Source: JAVBOW01 sp031551595
GTDB taxonomy: Bacteria > Bacteroidota > Bacteroidia > Bacteroidales > Rikenellaceae
Direction of reading: 5' to 3'
Length of the DNA stretch: 21,498 bases
NCBI GenBank assembly: GCA_031551595.1
Contig: JAVBNK010000074.1
Span: 1-21,498, forward strand
Part shown: positions 14,497-21,498 of the stretch, one piece after another
Numbering within the stretch: position 1 is the first letter of the stretch
How the letters are laid out: each line of letters opens with the position of its first letter
Program-made: the position numbers and the translations under genes
The notes under the pieces: generated by a model
What the model was told of the DNA's origin: nothing
Seen by the model: the letters and a program-made list of their open reading frames with translations, nothing else
Database searches by the model: none

Positions 14497-16581
14497 ATGA
14501 AAAAACTTCTGCTCTCCGCCACGCTTATTGCGGCGGTCTTCACGTCGCAGGCGGACGAACTGGACACCACGAAAGTCCACGCGATCGACAAAGTGGTCGT
14601 CAACTCCCTGCGCACGCCCATGCTCAAAAGCGATGTGCCCAATTCGGTCGAGGTGATCACCCCCGGCGACATCTCACGCGCGTCAGCCACATCGCTTTCG
14701 GAAATGGTGCGCGGCTTCACCCCCTCGGAAAGCGGCGATTACCAAGGCCTCGTCGGGGGTATCGAACTGCGCGGGTTCGCCCCCAGCGGTCTGGGGACCA
14801 ACACCTACACCCTGCTGCTGGTGGACGGCATCCGCATGGGTACCCGGTACCCTGCGACGACTTTCCTGACCGGCATAAGCTCCATCGAGTTGCTCCGCGG
14901 GCCATTCTCGGCGGTCTACGGCAGCGGCGCGATGGGCGGGGTGGTCAACGTGCTCACCCCGGTGTCGAAAGGCGCGGTCAGGGGCACCGTGGGCCTCTCG
15001 TACGGCACCTGGAAAACCGACGCCGAGAGCGTCGCCCTGGGCGGATCGCTGGGCAAACGGTGGGATTTCGACGCCGTGTTCGACCATTCCCGCCGTGCGG
15101 GCGACTACCGCACCGGAAGCCGCAACACACTGCATACGAGCCCGTCGGAGAAAGCTGTCTGGGATCCCCACGCCTACGATACGACCTACCACAACACCGG
15201 TTACGACAAGATGCGGGGTATGTTGCGCGTGGGCTGCGACCTCTCGGACCGCTGGCGGCTGAACCTCTGTAACGATGTCTATTACACGGGCGACGCCATG
15301 GCCAACGGCAACCTGTGGGGCCAGTACGGCATCACCGACGCGCGGATCATGCGCGACTTCCACCGCCTCGACCTCACGGGCACTGCCGGACGCCACACCC
15401 TGCGCCTCTCGCCCTACCTGAGCTTCGAGGAGCGCGACCTGGACAACATCGGCAACTCCTACGGCAAGAACCATTTCTCGTACAACACGATGGGCATCCT
15501 TGCGCAGGATGCCATCCGGTTGGGCTTCGGGTCGCTGGTGGTGGGTGCGGACAACTTCTCGGAGTGCTTCCGCTCGTCCAACGAAAATACGGACGGATCG
15601 CCTGCCGCACCCTGGCAGCCCGATTACAACAACGTCCAGACCGGGGTGTTCGCACAACTCAACTTCTCGTTCTGGAAAGGCCGCGTGTCGGGGATCGCCG
15701 GGCTGCGTTATGAAAACATCCGGTTCCGCACGCTGCACACCGGCCTGATCGATTCAGAGCCCAATTCGGACGACTACAACACGGTCAATCCCAACGTGTC
15801 GGTGCAATTCCGGCCGATGACGGGGCTGCGGATACACGGCGGCGTGGGGCGTGCGTTCCTGGCGCCCGATCCGCTGAAGAGCACCGGGAAATATACTTCC
15901 TATTATACCTACATCGGCAATCCCGCCCTGAAACCCGAGTCGGCCGTCACATGGGAGGCCGGCATCGGTTACGATTCCCCGTCGGGCGCACTCCAGACCG
16001 ATGTCACGCTCTTTTTCACCAATCACAATAACCTGGTAGTCAGCAAGTCGATCGCCGAAAACACCTATACGTTCGAGAATGTGTCCGAAGCTTCGATGGA
16101 TGGCCTGGAGATCATGGCCTCGTACGACCTGGGGACCGCCCTGGGCAAAGCGTTTTCATGGAAATTCCATGGTTCCTGCCTGCGCATCTTCCACTCGGAG
16201 GTCAAGACCGCGGACATCGCCTCGGAACGCCGGTACGTCAGCCGTACCAAAGCCACTTTCGGCACCACATTCCTGCATAAAGGGCTGTCGCTGGATCTTT
16301 CAGGACGCTACGCAGGACAAAATACGCAGGATAACGGAGTGAATAAGGACTGGCCTTTCACCACTTCGGGCGGCCTGCCGGTCCGTCCTTCGACCGATGG
16401 CCAGGCCACCGTCCGCATGCCCGACTACATGGTGCTCGACGCCTCGGCCAGCTTCCGCGTGATGCACAACATGACCCTCGGCGTGAAAGTGAACAACCTG
16501 CTCGACGAACTCTACGCCGAACGCGACGGCTACTACCTGCCCGGCCGGAATTTCACTTTCAGCATGCGGCTTACGTTCTGA
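14497..16581 (+). CDS. btuB: TonB-dependent outer-membrane receptor, BtuB-like (cobalamin uptake)
   Basis: A 694-residue TonB-dependent receptor with a signal peptide (about residues 1-19). It has a plug domain at about 25-155, including VPNSVEVITPGDISRASATS, LLLVDGIRMG and the ELLRGPFSAVYGSGAMGGVV block, and then a 22-strand-type barrel ending in the aromatic residue of MRLTF. The size and lack of an N-terminal carboxypeptidase-like domain match BtuB-type vitamin or metal receptors rather than SusC. The upstream cobalamin riboswitch gives the substrate: corrinoids, taken into the periplasm using TonB energy. No BtuC, BtuD, BtuF or TonB gene lies beside it, so transport partners must be elsewhere. 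It ends with its own terminator. Confidence 0.9.
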   Translation: MKKLLLSATLIAAVFTSQADELDTTKVHAIDKVVVNSLRTPMLKSDVPNSVEVITPGDISRASATSLSEMVRGFTPSESGDYQGLVGGIELRGFAPSGLGTNTYTLLLVDGIRMGTRYPATTFLTGISSIELLRGPFSAVYGSGAMGGVVNVLTPVSKGAVRGTVGLSYGTWKTDAESVALGGSLGKRWDFDAVFDHSRRAGDYRTGSRNTLHTSPSEKAVWDPHAYDTTYHNTGYDKMRGMLRVGCDLSDRWRLNLCNDVYYTGDAMANGNLWGQYGITDARIMRDFHRLDLTGTAGRHTLRLSPYLSFEERDLDNIGNSYGKNHFSYNTMGILAQDAIRLGFGSLVVGADNFSECFRSSNENTDGSPAAPWQPDYNNVQTGVFAQLNFSFWKGRVSGIAGLRYENIRFRTLHTGLIDSEPNSDDYNTVNPNVSVQFRPMTGLRIHGGVGRAFLAPDPLKSTGKYTSYYTYIGNPALKPESAVTWEAGIGYDSPSGALQTDVTLFFTNHNNLVVSKSIAENTYTFENVSEASMDGLEIMASYDLGTALGKAFSWKFHGSCLRIFHSEVKTADIASERRYVSRTKATFGTTFLHKGLSLDLSGRYAGQNTQDNGVNKDWPFTTSGGLPVRPSTDGQATVRMPDYMVLDASASFRVMHNMTLGVKVNNLLDELYAERDGYYLPGRNFTFSMRLTF

Positions 16582-16603
16582 CGCTCCCCGCGGCACACAA
16601 CAC

Positions 16604-16632
16604 AGGCTGTCCTTCCGGGGACAGCCTTTTTT
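16604..16632 (+). terminator. Intrinsic terminator after btuB
   Basis: AGGCTGTCC (16604-16612) pairs exactly with GGACAGCCT (16619-16627) across a 6-base loop, followed by T (16627-16632). Confidence 0.9.
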
Positions 16633-16650
16633 ATTTATGGAATAAAATCG

Positions 16651-16658
16651 TACATTTG
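16651..16658 (+). promoter_or_regulatory. -7 box for eno
   Basis: TACATTTG fits TAnnTTTG. The predicted start near 16665 gives a leader of about 175 bases carrying a hairpin CGCTAC-gctttga-GTAGCG (16665-16683) and the dispersed repeat copy B. Confidence 0.55.
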
Positions 16659-16696
16659 CGTTTGCGCTACGCTTTGAGTAGCGGGAGCAGGGCCGG

Positions 16697-16752
16697 ACCG
16701 ACGACAAGCCGGGAGCCATCAACCATGTTTGAACGGCCGGGGCGCGAAGGAG
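16697..16752 (+). repeat. Dispersed 56-bp repeat, copy B, in the presumed enolase leader
   Basis: Differs from copy A (6781-6836) at 5 of 56 positions and keeps the GGCCGGGGCGCGAAGGAG block unchanged. It lies between the candidate promoter and ATG 16841, in the same orientation as transcription. Confidence 0.75.
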
Positions 16753-16840
16753 AAAGCCGAAAGGCAATGTATCCGGACTATGCCGGGGCACGGAAAACCT
16801 GCACTTGAGATAGGAACACGAACAATTAAAACCATAGATT

Positions 16841-18145
16841 ATGTCAACCATCATCAGCGTACATGCCAGGGAGATCCTCGACTCGCGCGGCAACCCGACC
16901 ATCGAAGTAGAAGTAACCACCGCCAGCGGCGCTACGGGCCGTGCGGCCGTTCCGTCGGGAGCATCCACAGGCGAAAACGAAGCGCTCGAACTGCGCGACG
17001 GCGATAAGGGCCGTTACCTGGGTAAGGGGGTGCTGCGTGCCGTCGAAAACGTGAACGAGATCATCGCCAAAGAGGTGATCGGCATGGATACGACCGACCA
17101 GGTGGGCATCGACCGCATGATGATCGCCCTGGACGGCACCCCGACCAAAAGCAAGCTCGGTGCGAATGCCATCCTGGGCGTGTCGCTGGCCGTGGCCCGC
17201 GCTGCGGCCGACCTGCTGGGTATGCCGCTGTACCGCTACATCGGCGGGGTGAACGCCAAGACGTTGCCCGTGCCGATGATGAATATCATCAACGGCGGCT
17301 CGCACTCCGACGCCCCGATCGCGTTCCAGGAATTCATGATCCGTCCCGTCGGCGCGGCGTCGTTCCGCGAAGGCCTGCGCATGGGCGCCGAGGTGTTCCA
17401 CTCGCTGAAGAAAGTGCTGCACGACCGCGGCCTGTCGACCGCCGTGGGCGACGAAGGCGGTTTCGCACCCGCGCTGAAAGGCACCGAAGACGCGTTGGAA
17501 TCGATCATCGAAGCCATCAAAAAGGCGGGCTACAAGCCCGGCCGTAAAGCCGAAGGCGGCGACGTGGCCATCGCGCTGGACTGCGCCGCCTCGGAATTCT
17601 TCAAGGACGGCATCTACAATTACGCCAAATTCGAAGGCGACAAGGGGGCCAAACGCTCGTCGAAAGAGCAGGTGGAATTCCTTGCCGGTCTGGCGGCCAA
17701 GTACCCCATCGATTCGATCGAGGACGGCATGGGAGAGAACGACTGGGAAGGCTGGCGACTGCTGACCGAAAAGCTGGGCGACCAATGCCAGCTCGTAGGC
17801 GACGACCTGTTCGTGACCAACGTCGATTTCCTGCGCAAGGGGATCGAAACGGGTTGCGCCAACTCGATCCTGATCAAGGTGAACCAGATCGGCACGCTGA
17901 CCGAAACGCTCGACGCCATCGAGATGGCCCATCGCGCGGGCTACACCTCGGTCACGTCGCACCGCTCGGGCGAAACCGAAGACTCGACGATCGCCGACAT
18001 CGCCGTGGCTACGAATTCGGGCCAGATCAAGACCGGCTCGCTGTCGCGCTCGGACCGCATGGCCAAATACAACCAACTGCTGCGCATCGAGGAAGAACTG
18101 GGCGAACAGGCCGTCTACGGATACGCGAAAGTTTACCGCAAATAA
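16841..18145 (+). CDS. eno: Enolase (phosphopyruvate hydratase)
   Basis: A 434-residue enolase of normal length; it interconverts 2-phosphoglycerate and phosphoenolpyruvate in glycolysis and gluconeogenesis. Clear signatures: SRGNPTIEVEV at the N-terminus, the GASTGENEALELRD loop, VGDEGGFAPAL with a catalytic Glu, SIEDGMGENDWEGW and GDDLFVTN with Mg-binding acids, LIKVNQIGTLTETL with the catalytic Lys, and SHRSGETEDSTIADIAVA. All key residues appear intact. A strong hairpin separates it from prfB. Confidence 0.98.
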   Translation: MSTIISVHAREILDSRGNPTIEVEVTTASGATGRAAVPSGASTGENEALELRDGDKGRYLGKGVLRAVENVNEIIAKEVIGMDTTDQVGIDRMMIALDGTPTKSKLGANAILGVSLAVARAAADLLGMPLYRYIGGVNAKTLPVPMMNIINGGSHSDAPIAFQEFMIRPVGAASFREGLRMGAEVFHSLKKVLHDRGLSTAVGDEGGFAPALKGTEDALESIIEAIKKAGYKPGRKAEGGDVAIALDCAASEFFKDGIYNYAKFEGDKGAKRSSKEQVEFLAGLAAKYPIDSIEDGMGENDWEGWRLLTEKLGDQCQLVGDDLFVTNVDFLRKGIETGCANSILIKVNQIGTLTETLDAIEMAHRAGYTSVTSHRSGETEDSTIADIAVATNSGQIKTGSLSRSDRMAKYNQLLRIEEELGEQAVYGYAKVYRK

Positions 18146-18151
18146 TTTTCG

Positions 18152-18185
18152 CTGCGGGCCGCGTCCCGGAGGATGCGGCCCGCAG
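18152..18185 (+). terminator. Hairpin between eno and prfB
   Basis: CTGCGGGCCGC (18152-18162) pairs exactly with GCGGCCCGCAG (18175-18185) across a 12-base loop. No T-tract follows, so it may attenuate rather than end transcription into prfB, whose start is only 21 bases on. Confidence 0.5.
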
Positions 18186-18205
18186 TGTCTGAAAATCGCA
18201 AACCC

Positions 18206-19298
18206 ATGGTTACTACCGACCAGATCAAAGAGCTTGTAAGGCGCCAGGATGCGCTGGGGAGGCATCTTTGACATCGCCAACAAGCGCATAGAGTTAGAAG
18301 AGGAACAGGACAAGACCACCGCCCCGGGATTCTGGGACGACCCGTCCGCCGCCGAGGAGCAACTTAAAAAAGTGGCTTCCGTACGGTCGTGGATCACGGC
18401 CTACGACGAAGTGGCGGCCCTTTCGGGCGATCTGGAGCTGATGCCCGACTTCGTAAAGGAGGGCGCGGCCACCGAGGCCGAGTTGCAAGAGCATTACGAC
18501 AAGACGCTGGCGGCGGTCGAGGCATTGGAGATGCGCAACATGCTGCGCACCGCCGAAGACAGGCTCGGGGCGATCATGGAGATCAACTCGGGTGCAGGCG
18601 GCACGGAATCGCTCGACTGGGCGTCGATGCTGCTGCGGATGTACACGCGCTGGGGCGAGCTGAACGGCTACAAAGTGCGCATCATGGACCTCCAGGACGG
18701 CGACGAGGTGGGCGTCAAGTCGGCCACCATCGAGTTCGAGGGCGAGTACGCCTACGGCTACCTGAAGAGCGAGAACGGCGTGCACCGGCTGGTGCGGCTG
18801 TCGCCCTTCAACGCCAACAACAAGCGCCAGACCACCTTCGCTTCGGTGTTCGTTTCGCCGGCCGTGGACGACACGATCGAGATCAACAACAACCCTGCCG
18901 ACATCGAGTGGGACACCTACCGCAGCGGCGGCGCGGGCGGCCAGAACGTCAACAAGGTCGAAACGGGAGTGCGCCTGCGCCACCTGCCGTCGGGCATCGT
19001 GGTGGAGAACACCGAAACCCGCTCGCAACTGATGAACAAGGAGAACGCCATGCGCATCCTGCGTTCGCGGCTCTACCAGCGTGAGTTGGAGAAGCGCATG
19101 GAACTGCAGAACCAACTCGAAGGCCAGAAAAAGAAGATCGAATGGGGCTCGCAGATCCGCAGTTACACGCTCCATCCCTATAAACTCGTGAAAGACCACC
19201 GTACGGGCCACGAAACCAGCGACACGCAGGCGGTACTGGATGGCGAACTGGGCGATTTCATCAAGGCCTACCTGATGGAATTCGGCGGGGGCGAGTAA
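18206..19298 (+). CDS. prfB: Peptide chain release factor 2, with programmed +1 frameshift
   Basis: RF2 recognises UGA and UAA and triggers peptide release. Reading from ATG 18206 gives 21 residues (MVTTDQIKELV...GRHL) and then an in-frame TGA at 18269-18271. A +1 shift at CTT-TGAC (skipping T18269) continues in the frame 18270-19298, for a total of about 363 residues, close to E. coli RF2 (365). The Shine-Dalgarno-like GGGGAGG lies three bases upstream of CTT, at the spacing known to stimulate the shift. The peptide-specificity motif SPF is at 199-201 and the catalytic GGQ at 244-246 (AGGQNVNKVE). An ATG at 18249 in the downstream frame would make a truncated product and is not the likely start. 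The shift provides autoregulation by RF2 level. Confidence 0.96.
18256..18272 (+). promoter_or_regulatory. prfB frameshift signal
   Basis: GGGGAGG, a three-base spacer CAT, the slippery CTT codon and the stop TGA followed by C make the classic RF2 recoding site. The peptide before the slip is 21 residues long. Confidence 0.93.
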
Positions 19299-19330
19299 AT
19301 ATTATCGTGTTGTTATCGGAGGGAAAGAGA

Positions 19331-19720
19331 ATGAAAATCATTGGACTCATTTGTTTCTTTTTCACTTTGATATGGTTCTTTTCGGGATGTGCCAGCAATG
19401 GTTTCCTTATGGCGAAACCAAAAGTTACCATGTTCGGTAATGCGACATATCCCAAAAAAGAAGAGCACGCGACAATTGATATTTATAGAACAAGTGCCCC
19501 GACCCGGGAATATACCGAATTTGCCCAAATTGCATGTAATGACACCAATAATCATTGGTGTTTGCAGCAAATATTAAAGAAAGCGCGTGGGATCGGAGCG
19601 GATGCGGTTATCATAATCGGCAAGGCGGGTGCTTCGGGAGCGGGTATTCCAATAGGAAATTTTACGTATGTTGTAACTGAAGAGTATGGAATGATTGCCA
19701 TTGCGATAAAGTATAAATAA
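19331..19720 (+). CDS. Small lipoprotein of unknown function, AT-rich
   Basis: A 129-residue predicted lipoprotein. A hydrophobic signal (MKIIGLICFFFTLIWF) ends in the lipobox-like FSGC. ATG 19331 is chosen over ATG 19307 because GGAGGG (19318-19323) sits seven bases before it, an unusually good Shine-Dalgarno site for this genome, and because the signal peptide then begins with MK. The mature part contains YPKKEEHATIDIYRT and a helix leading to KKARGIGADAVIIIG, a pattern seen in small envelope lipoproteins that I cannot assign to a named family. It is visibly richer in A and T than every flanking gene, which suggests later acquisition. It starts 33 bases after prfB. Confidence 0.75.
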   Translation: MKIIGLICFFFTLIWFFSGCASNGFLMAKPKVTMFGNATYPKKEEHATIDIYRTSAPTREYTEFAQIACNDTNNHWCLQQILKKARGIGADAVIIIGKAGASGAGIPIGNFTYVVTEEYGMIAIAIKYK

Positions 19721-19756
19721 AAAGCTTTTCGGATTGCAGGGCAACCCGCGGCCTTA

Positions 19757-19778
19757 GGCGCCCATGGCGCGTAGCGCC
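19757..19778 (+). other. Hairpin between the two lipoprotein genes
   Basis: GGCGC (19766-19770) pairs with GCGCC (19774-19778) over a GTA loop; an additional GGCGC at 19757-19761 could compete for the same arm. The surrounding 19721-19831 is GC-rich and non-coding, with no clear promoter box. Confidence 0.35.
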
Positions 19779-19831
19779 ACGGGGGGTGGACGCCAGGCCG
19801 AAAACAAAATACAGAATAACGACAACTGCAG

Positions 19832-20983
19832 ATGAACGCATTGACTAAAAGTGCACTTAAATTTTTTATTATCGCCGGATCGGCATGGCTCGCGGCCTGC
19901 TCGTCGGGCAACAACGCCTACCGCCAGGGCGACTACCTGCGTGCGTCGACCGAGGCCGTCCAGCGCCTGCGCACGGCGGCCACCAACAAAAAGGCCCGCG
20001 CGGTGCTGGAGAGCGCTTATCCGTTGTGTGTGACCGATGCATTGCGCCGCACCGAGGCCAACCGTACCGCCCGCGACCTGGCACGCCTGGAGTCCAACAT
20101 CGGCATCTACAACGATATGAACGACCTGGCCGACCTGATCTTCCACACCCCGGCCGCCCTGACGGTCATTCCGTCGCCCCGCACGTTCCACCCCGAACTG
20201 GCTGAAACCAAAAACCTCGTGGCGGGGCTGTACTATGACGAAGGCGTGGCGGCGATGGGCGGCGGGACGCTCGAATCGGCGCGCGCGGCCTACGGATGTT
20301 TTTCAAAAACAGCTTTTTACGCTCCCAAGTACCGCGATGTGCAAGCCCGGCTGGCCGAGGCGCGCGCGGCGGCGACGGTCCATGTGGTCGTCACCCGCCC
20401 GGTGACCAACCGCGGATACCAGCTGGACGCCGAATTTTTCTATGACAAACTGATGGAAACGATCACGGCGCGTACCTTCCGCAACCTGATCCGGTTCTAC
20501 ACTCCCGAGGAGGCCTCGGCCGAGCGCCTGGCCCGTCCCAACCAGGTGATCGACCTCGATTTTGCGGATTTCACGGTGGGTAACAGCCGCCAGACCACCA
20601 ATACGACCGAAGTGCACCGCGACAGCGTGCTGGTGGGCACCACGAAAGTCAACGGCAAGGACCAGAACGTCTATGGCACGGTGAAGGCCAAATTTACGGT
20701 CAACCGCCTGGAAGTGATGTCGGCAGGGGTGCTGGGCGTACGTATCGTCAATCCGGCGACGGGGCGCGTGGTCAGCCAGCGCGACTTCGCGAACCGCTTT
20801 GTGTGGTACAGCGAATGGGCCTCGTTCAACGGCGACGAACGCGCCCTGACACGCGAACAAAAGGCGATGGTCGGACGCAGGCCGCTCCCGGTGCCGCCCC
20901 CGCAGGAACATTTCCGCGGATTCGCCATGCCCCTCTACATGCAGGCCGCCGATTTCATCAGCTCCGTATATGCAAGTTATTAG
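19832..20983 (+). CDS. Lipoprotein of unknown function
   Basis: A 383-residue predicted lipoprotein: signal peptide with hydrophobic FFIIAGSAW and lipobox LAAC, then SSGNNAYRQGDY. Residues about 25-190 are alanine-rich and helical, with TPR-like character (YRQGDYLRASTEAVQRL and YYDEGVAAMGGGTLESARAAY). Residues about 190-340 are strand-rich. The C-terminal part has a Pro-rich linker (RRPLPVPPPQEHF) before a final helix. No named family is recognised. It would be tethered to the inner leaflet of the outer membrane or to the inner membrane; surface export cannot be judged. GC content matches the rest of the window. ATG 19832 is the only start that gives a full signal peptide. Confidence 0.85.
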   Translation: MNALTKSALKFFIIAGSAWLAACSSGNNAYRQGDYLRASTEAVQRLRTAATNKKARAVLESAYPLCVTDALRRTEANRTARDLARLESNIGIYNDMNDLADLIFHTPAALTVIPSPRTFHPELAETKNLVAGLYYDEGVAAMGGGTLESARAAYGCFSKTAFYAPKYRDVQARLAEARAAATVHVVVTRPVTNRGYQLDAEFFYDKLMETITARTFRNLIRFYTPEEASAERLARPNQVIDLDFADFTVGNSRQTTNTTEVHRDSVLVGTTKVNGKDQNVYGTVKAKFTVNRLEVMSAGVLGVRIVNPATGRVVSQRDFANRFVWYSEWASFNGDERALTREQKAMVGRRPLPVPPPQEHFRGFAMPLYMQAADFISSVYASY

Positions 20984-21101
20984 GGCGTGGTTCACACGCT
21001 CCGGTAGGGGCCATCCGTATATCGCCATTCCCGCGACTTAATAAACAACCCCGCAGCAAGCTACGGGGTATGGTAAAGACTGCGATTGCCCCAGGCAATC
21101 G

Positions 21102-21155
21102 CCATCTCCCGCGGCCCGAAATCTCCAATTTCGCCCCCGCAGCCGCAGGAGATGG
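21102..21155 (+). other. Nested hairpin structure
   Basis: CCATCTCC (21102-21109) pairs exactly with GGAGATGG (21148-21155). Inside it, GAAAT (21118-21122) pairs with ATTTC (21128-21132). This is a plausible folded RNA element immediately before the direct repeats. Confidence 0.4.
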
Positions 21156-21168
21156 GAAGAGGATCACC

Positions 21169-21289
21169 GCAACCGACGCTGCGAGCGAGGGCAGGGGTCG
21201 CTTGCGAACTATGCCGGGCCGCGAGGAGGAAACCCATGCGATGCATGGGTAACCAAGCCGGCGGGGAATCGAACCCTTAGAGATTGAAC
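21169..21289 (+). repeat. 121-bp direct repeat, copy 1
   Basis: Matches copy 2 at 115 of 121 positions without gaps. It contains hairpins GCGAGCGA against TCGCTTGC (one G-U) and CCCATGC-gat-GCATGGG, and the block CCGGGCCGCGAGGAGG, which resembles the conserved end of the 56-bp dispersed repeat. Confidence 0.85.
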
Positions 21290-21322
21290 GAATAAACTTC
21301 GTTTTGGTTAGAGAACCCCGCA

Positions 21323-21443
21323 GCAACCGACGCTGCGAGCGAGGGCAGGGGTCGCTTGCGAGCTATGCCGGGCCGCGAGGAGGAAACCCATGCATCGCAT
21401 GGGTAACCAAGCCGACGGAGAATCGAACCCTTAGAGATTGAAC
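21323..21443 (+). repeat. 121-bp direct repeat, copy 2
   Basis: Differs from copy 1 at six positions. Three of these are the hairpin loop, GAT in copy 1 and ATC here, which are reverse complements of each other. It is preceded by AACCCCGCA, also found at the start of the hairpin near 21048. Confidence 0.85.
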
Positions 21444-21475
21444 CCTTGAAAGAATAAAACTAAACCGTCATAGCC

Positions 21476-21498
21476 ATGAACCTAACCAAATTATTGCC
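21476..21498 (+). CDS. Possible start of the next gene (partial)
   Basis: ATG at 21476 opens MNLTKLL before the right edge. The few residues resemble the start of a membrane or exported protein, but the fragment is too short to judge. An A-rich stretch precedes it and no promoter box is evident. Confidence 0.3.

Larger units (their letters stand above)
20984..21475. other. Gene-free structured repeat region
   Basis: No credible gene. From left to right: CCCCG-cagcaagcta-CGGGG hairpin (about 21050-21069), perfect hairpin GCGATTGCC-cca-GGCAATCGC (21082-21102), a nested hairpin (21102-21155), and two 121-bp direct repeats (21169-21289, 21323-21443) separated by 33 bases. The short open frames crossing it cut through the repeats and are not supported. 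Confidence 0.65.

Noticed and set aside
18249..18268. ATG 18249 as the prfB start
   Set aside because: It lies just before the slippery site in the shifted frame. The frameshift explanation restores the normal RF2 N-terminus and length.
21250..21290. A tRNA 3' end on the minus strand (GGTTCGATTCC-like T-loop) in the 121-bp repeats
   Set aside because: The stem around TTCGATT pairs at only three positions (AAGGG against CCCCG), and no acceptor, D or anticodon arm can be built. It is part of the repeat, not a tRNA.
21169..21443. A CRISPR array
   Set aside because: Only two long repeats with one short spacer, no cas genes, and a repeat far longer than any CRISPR repeat.

Overview
The window looks like chromosomal DNA of a GC-rich Bacteroidales bacterium, most likely Alistipes or another Rikenellaceae. 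The evidence is a set of promoter boxes of the Bacteroidota TAnnTTTG type, weak or absent Shine-Dalgarno sites at most starts, Bacteroidota-style lipoproteins and outer-membrane proteins, and GC-rich codon use. The genus is inferred from general appearance, not from a marker gene. I see no rRNA, tRNA, CRISPR array, transposase, phage gene or toxin-antitoxin pair.

Layout. (1) Positions 1-3052, minus strand: a compact operon reading M23 metallopeptidase, YhbP-like flavin-fold protein, extended SDR dehydratase/epimerase, then IspD, which runs off the left edge. The first three genes overlap one another. (2) 3172-6521, plus strand: an unrecognised 229-residue protein coupled by an ATGA overlap to a large AsmA-family protein, followed by three hairpins, the last a good intrinsic terminator. 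(3) 6640-7205: a gene-free gap with nested palindromes and one copy of a dispersed 56-bp repeat. (4) 7206-9011, minus strand: a fused PlsC-like plus OlsB-like acyltransferase, probably for aminoacyl (glycine/ornithine-type) lipids, divergent from uvrC (9206-11062). (5) 11278-11844: a small beta-barrel outer-membrane protein with a clear promoter and terminator, then a repeat-rich leader and argS (12239-14014). (6) 14164-16581: promoter, cobalamin riboswitch and a BtuB-like TonB-dependent receptor. (7) 16651-19298: enolase, with a second copy of the 56-bp repeat in its presumed leader, then prfB (release factor 2) with an intact programmed +1 frameshift site. (8) 19331-20983: two lipoproteins, one distinctly AT-richer than its surroundings. 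(9) 20984-21498: a structured repeat region with two 121-bp near-identical direct copies, just upstream of what may be the first codons of another gene.

Most genes are housekeeping or envelope functions: isoprenoid precursor synthesis, peptidoglycan hydrolysis, lipid modification, DNA repair, translation, glycolysis and B12 uptake. I found no convincing new multi-gene system. The parts least explained by known annotation are the intergenic structured repeats (6781-6836, 16697-16752, 21169-21443, 6701-6988, 11967-12110) and the unrecognised protein coupled to AsmA.
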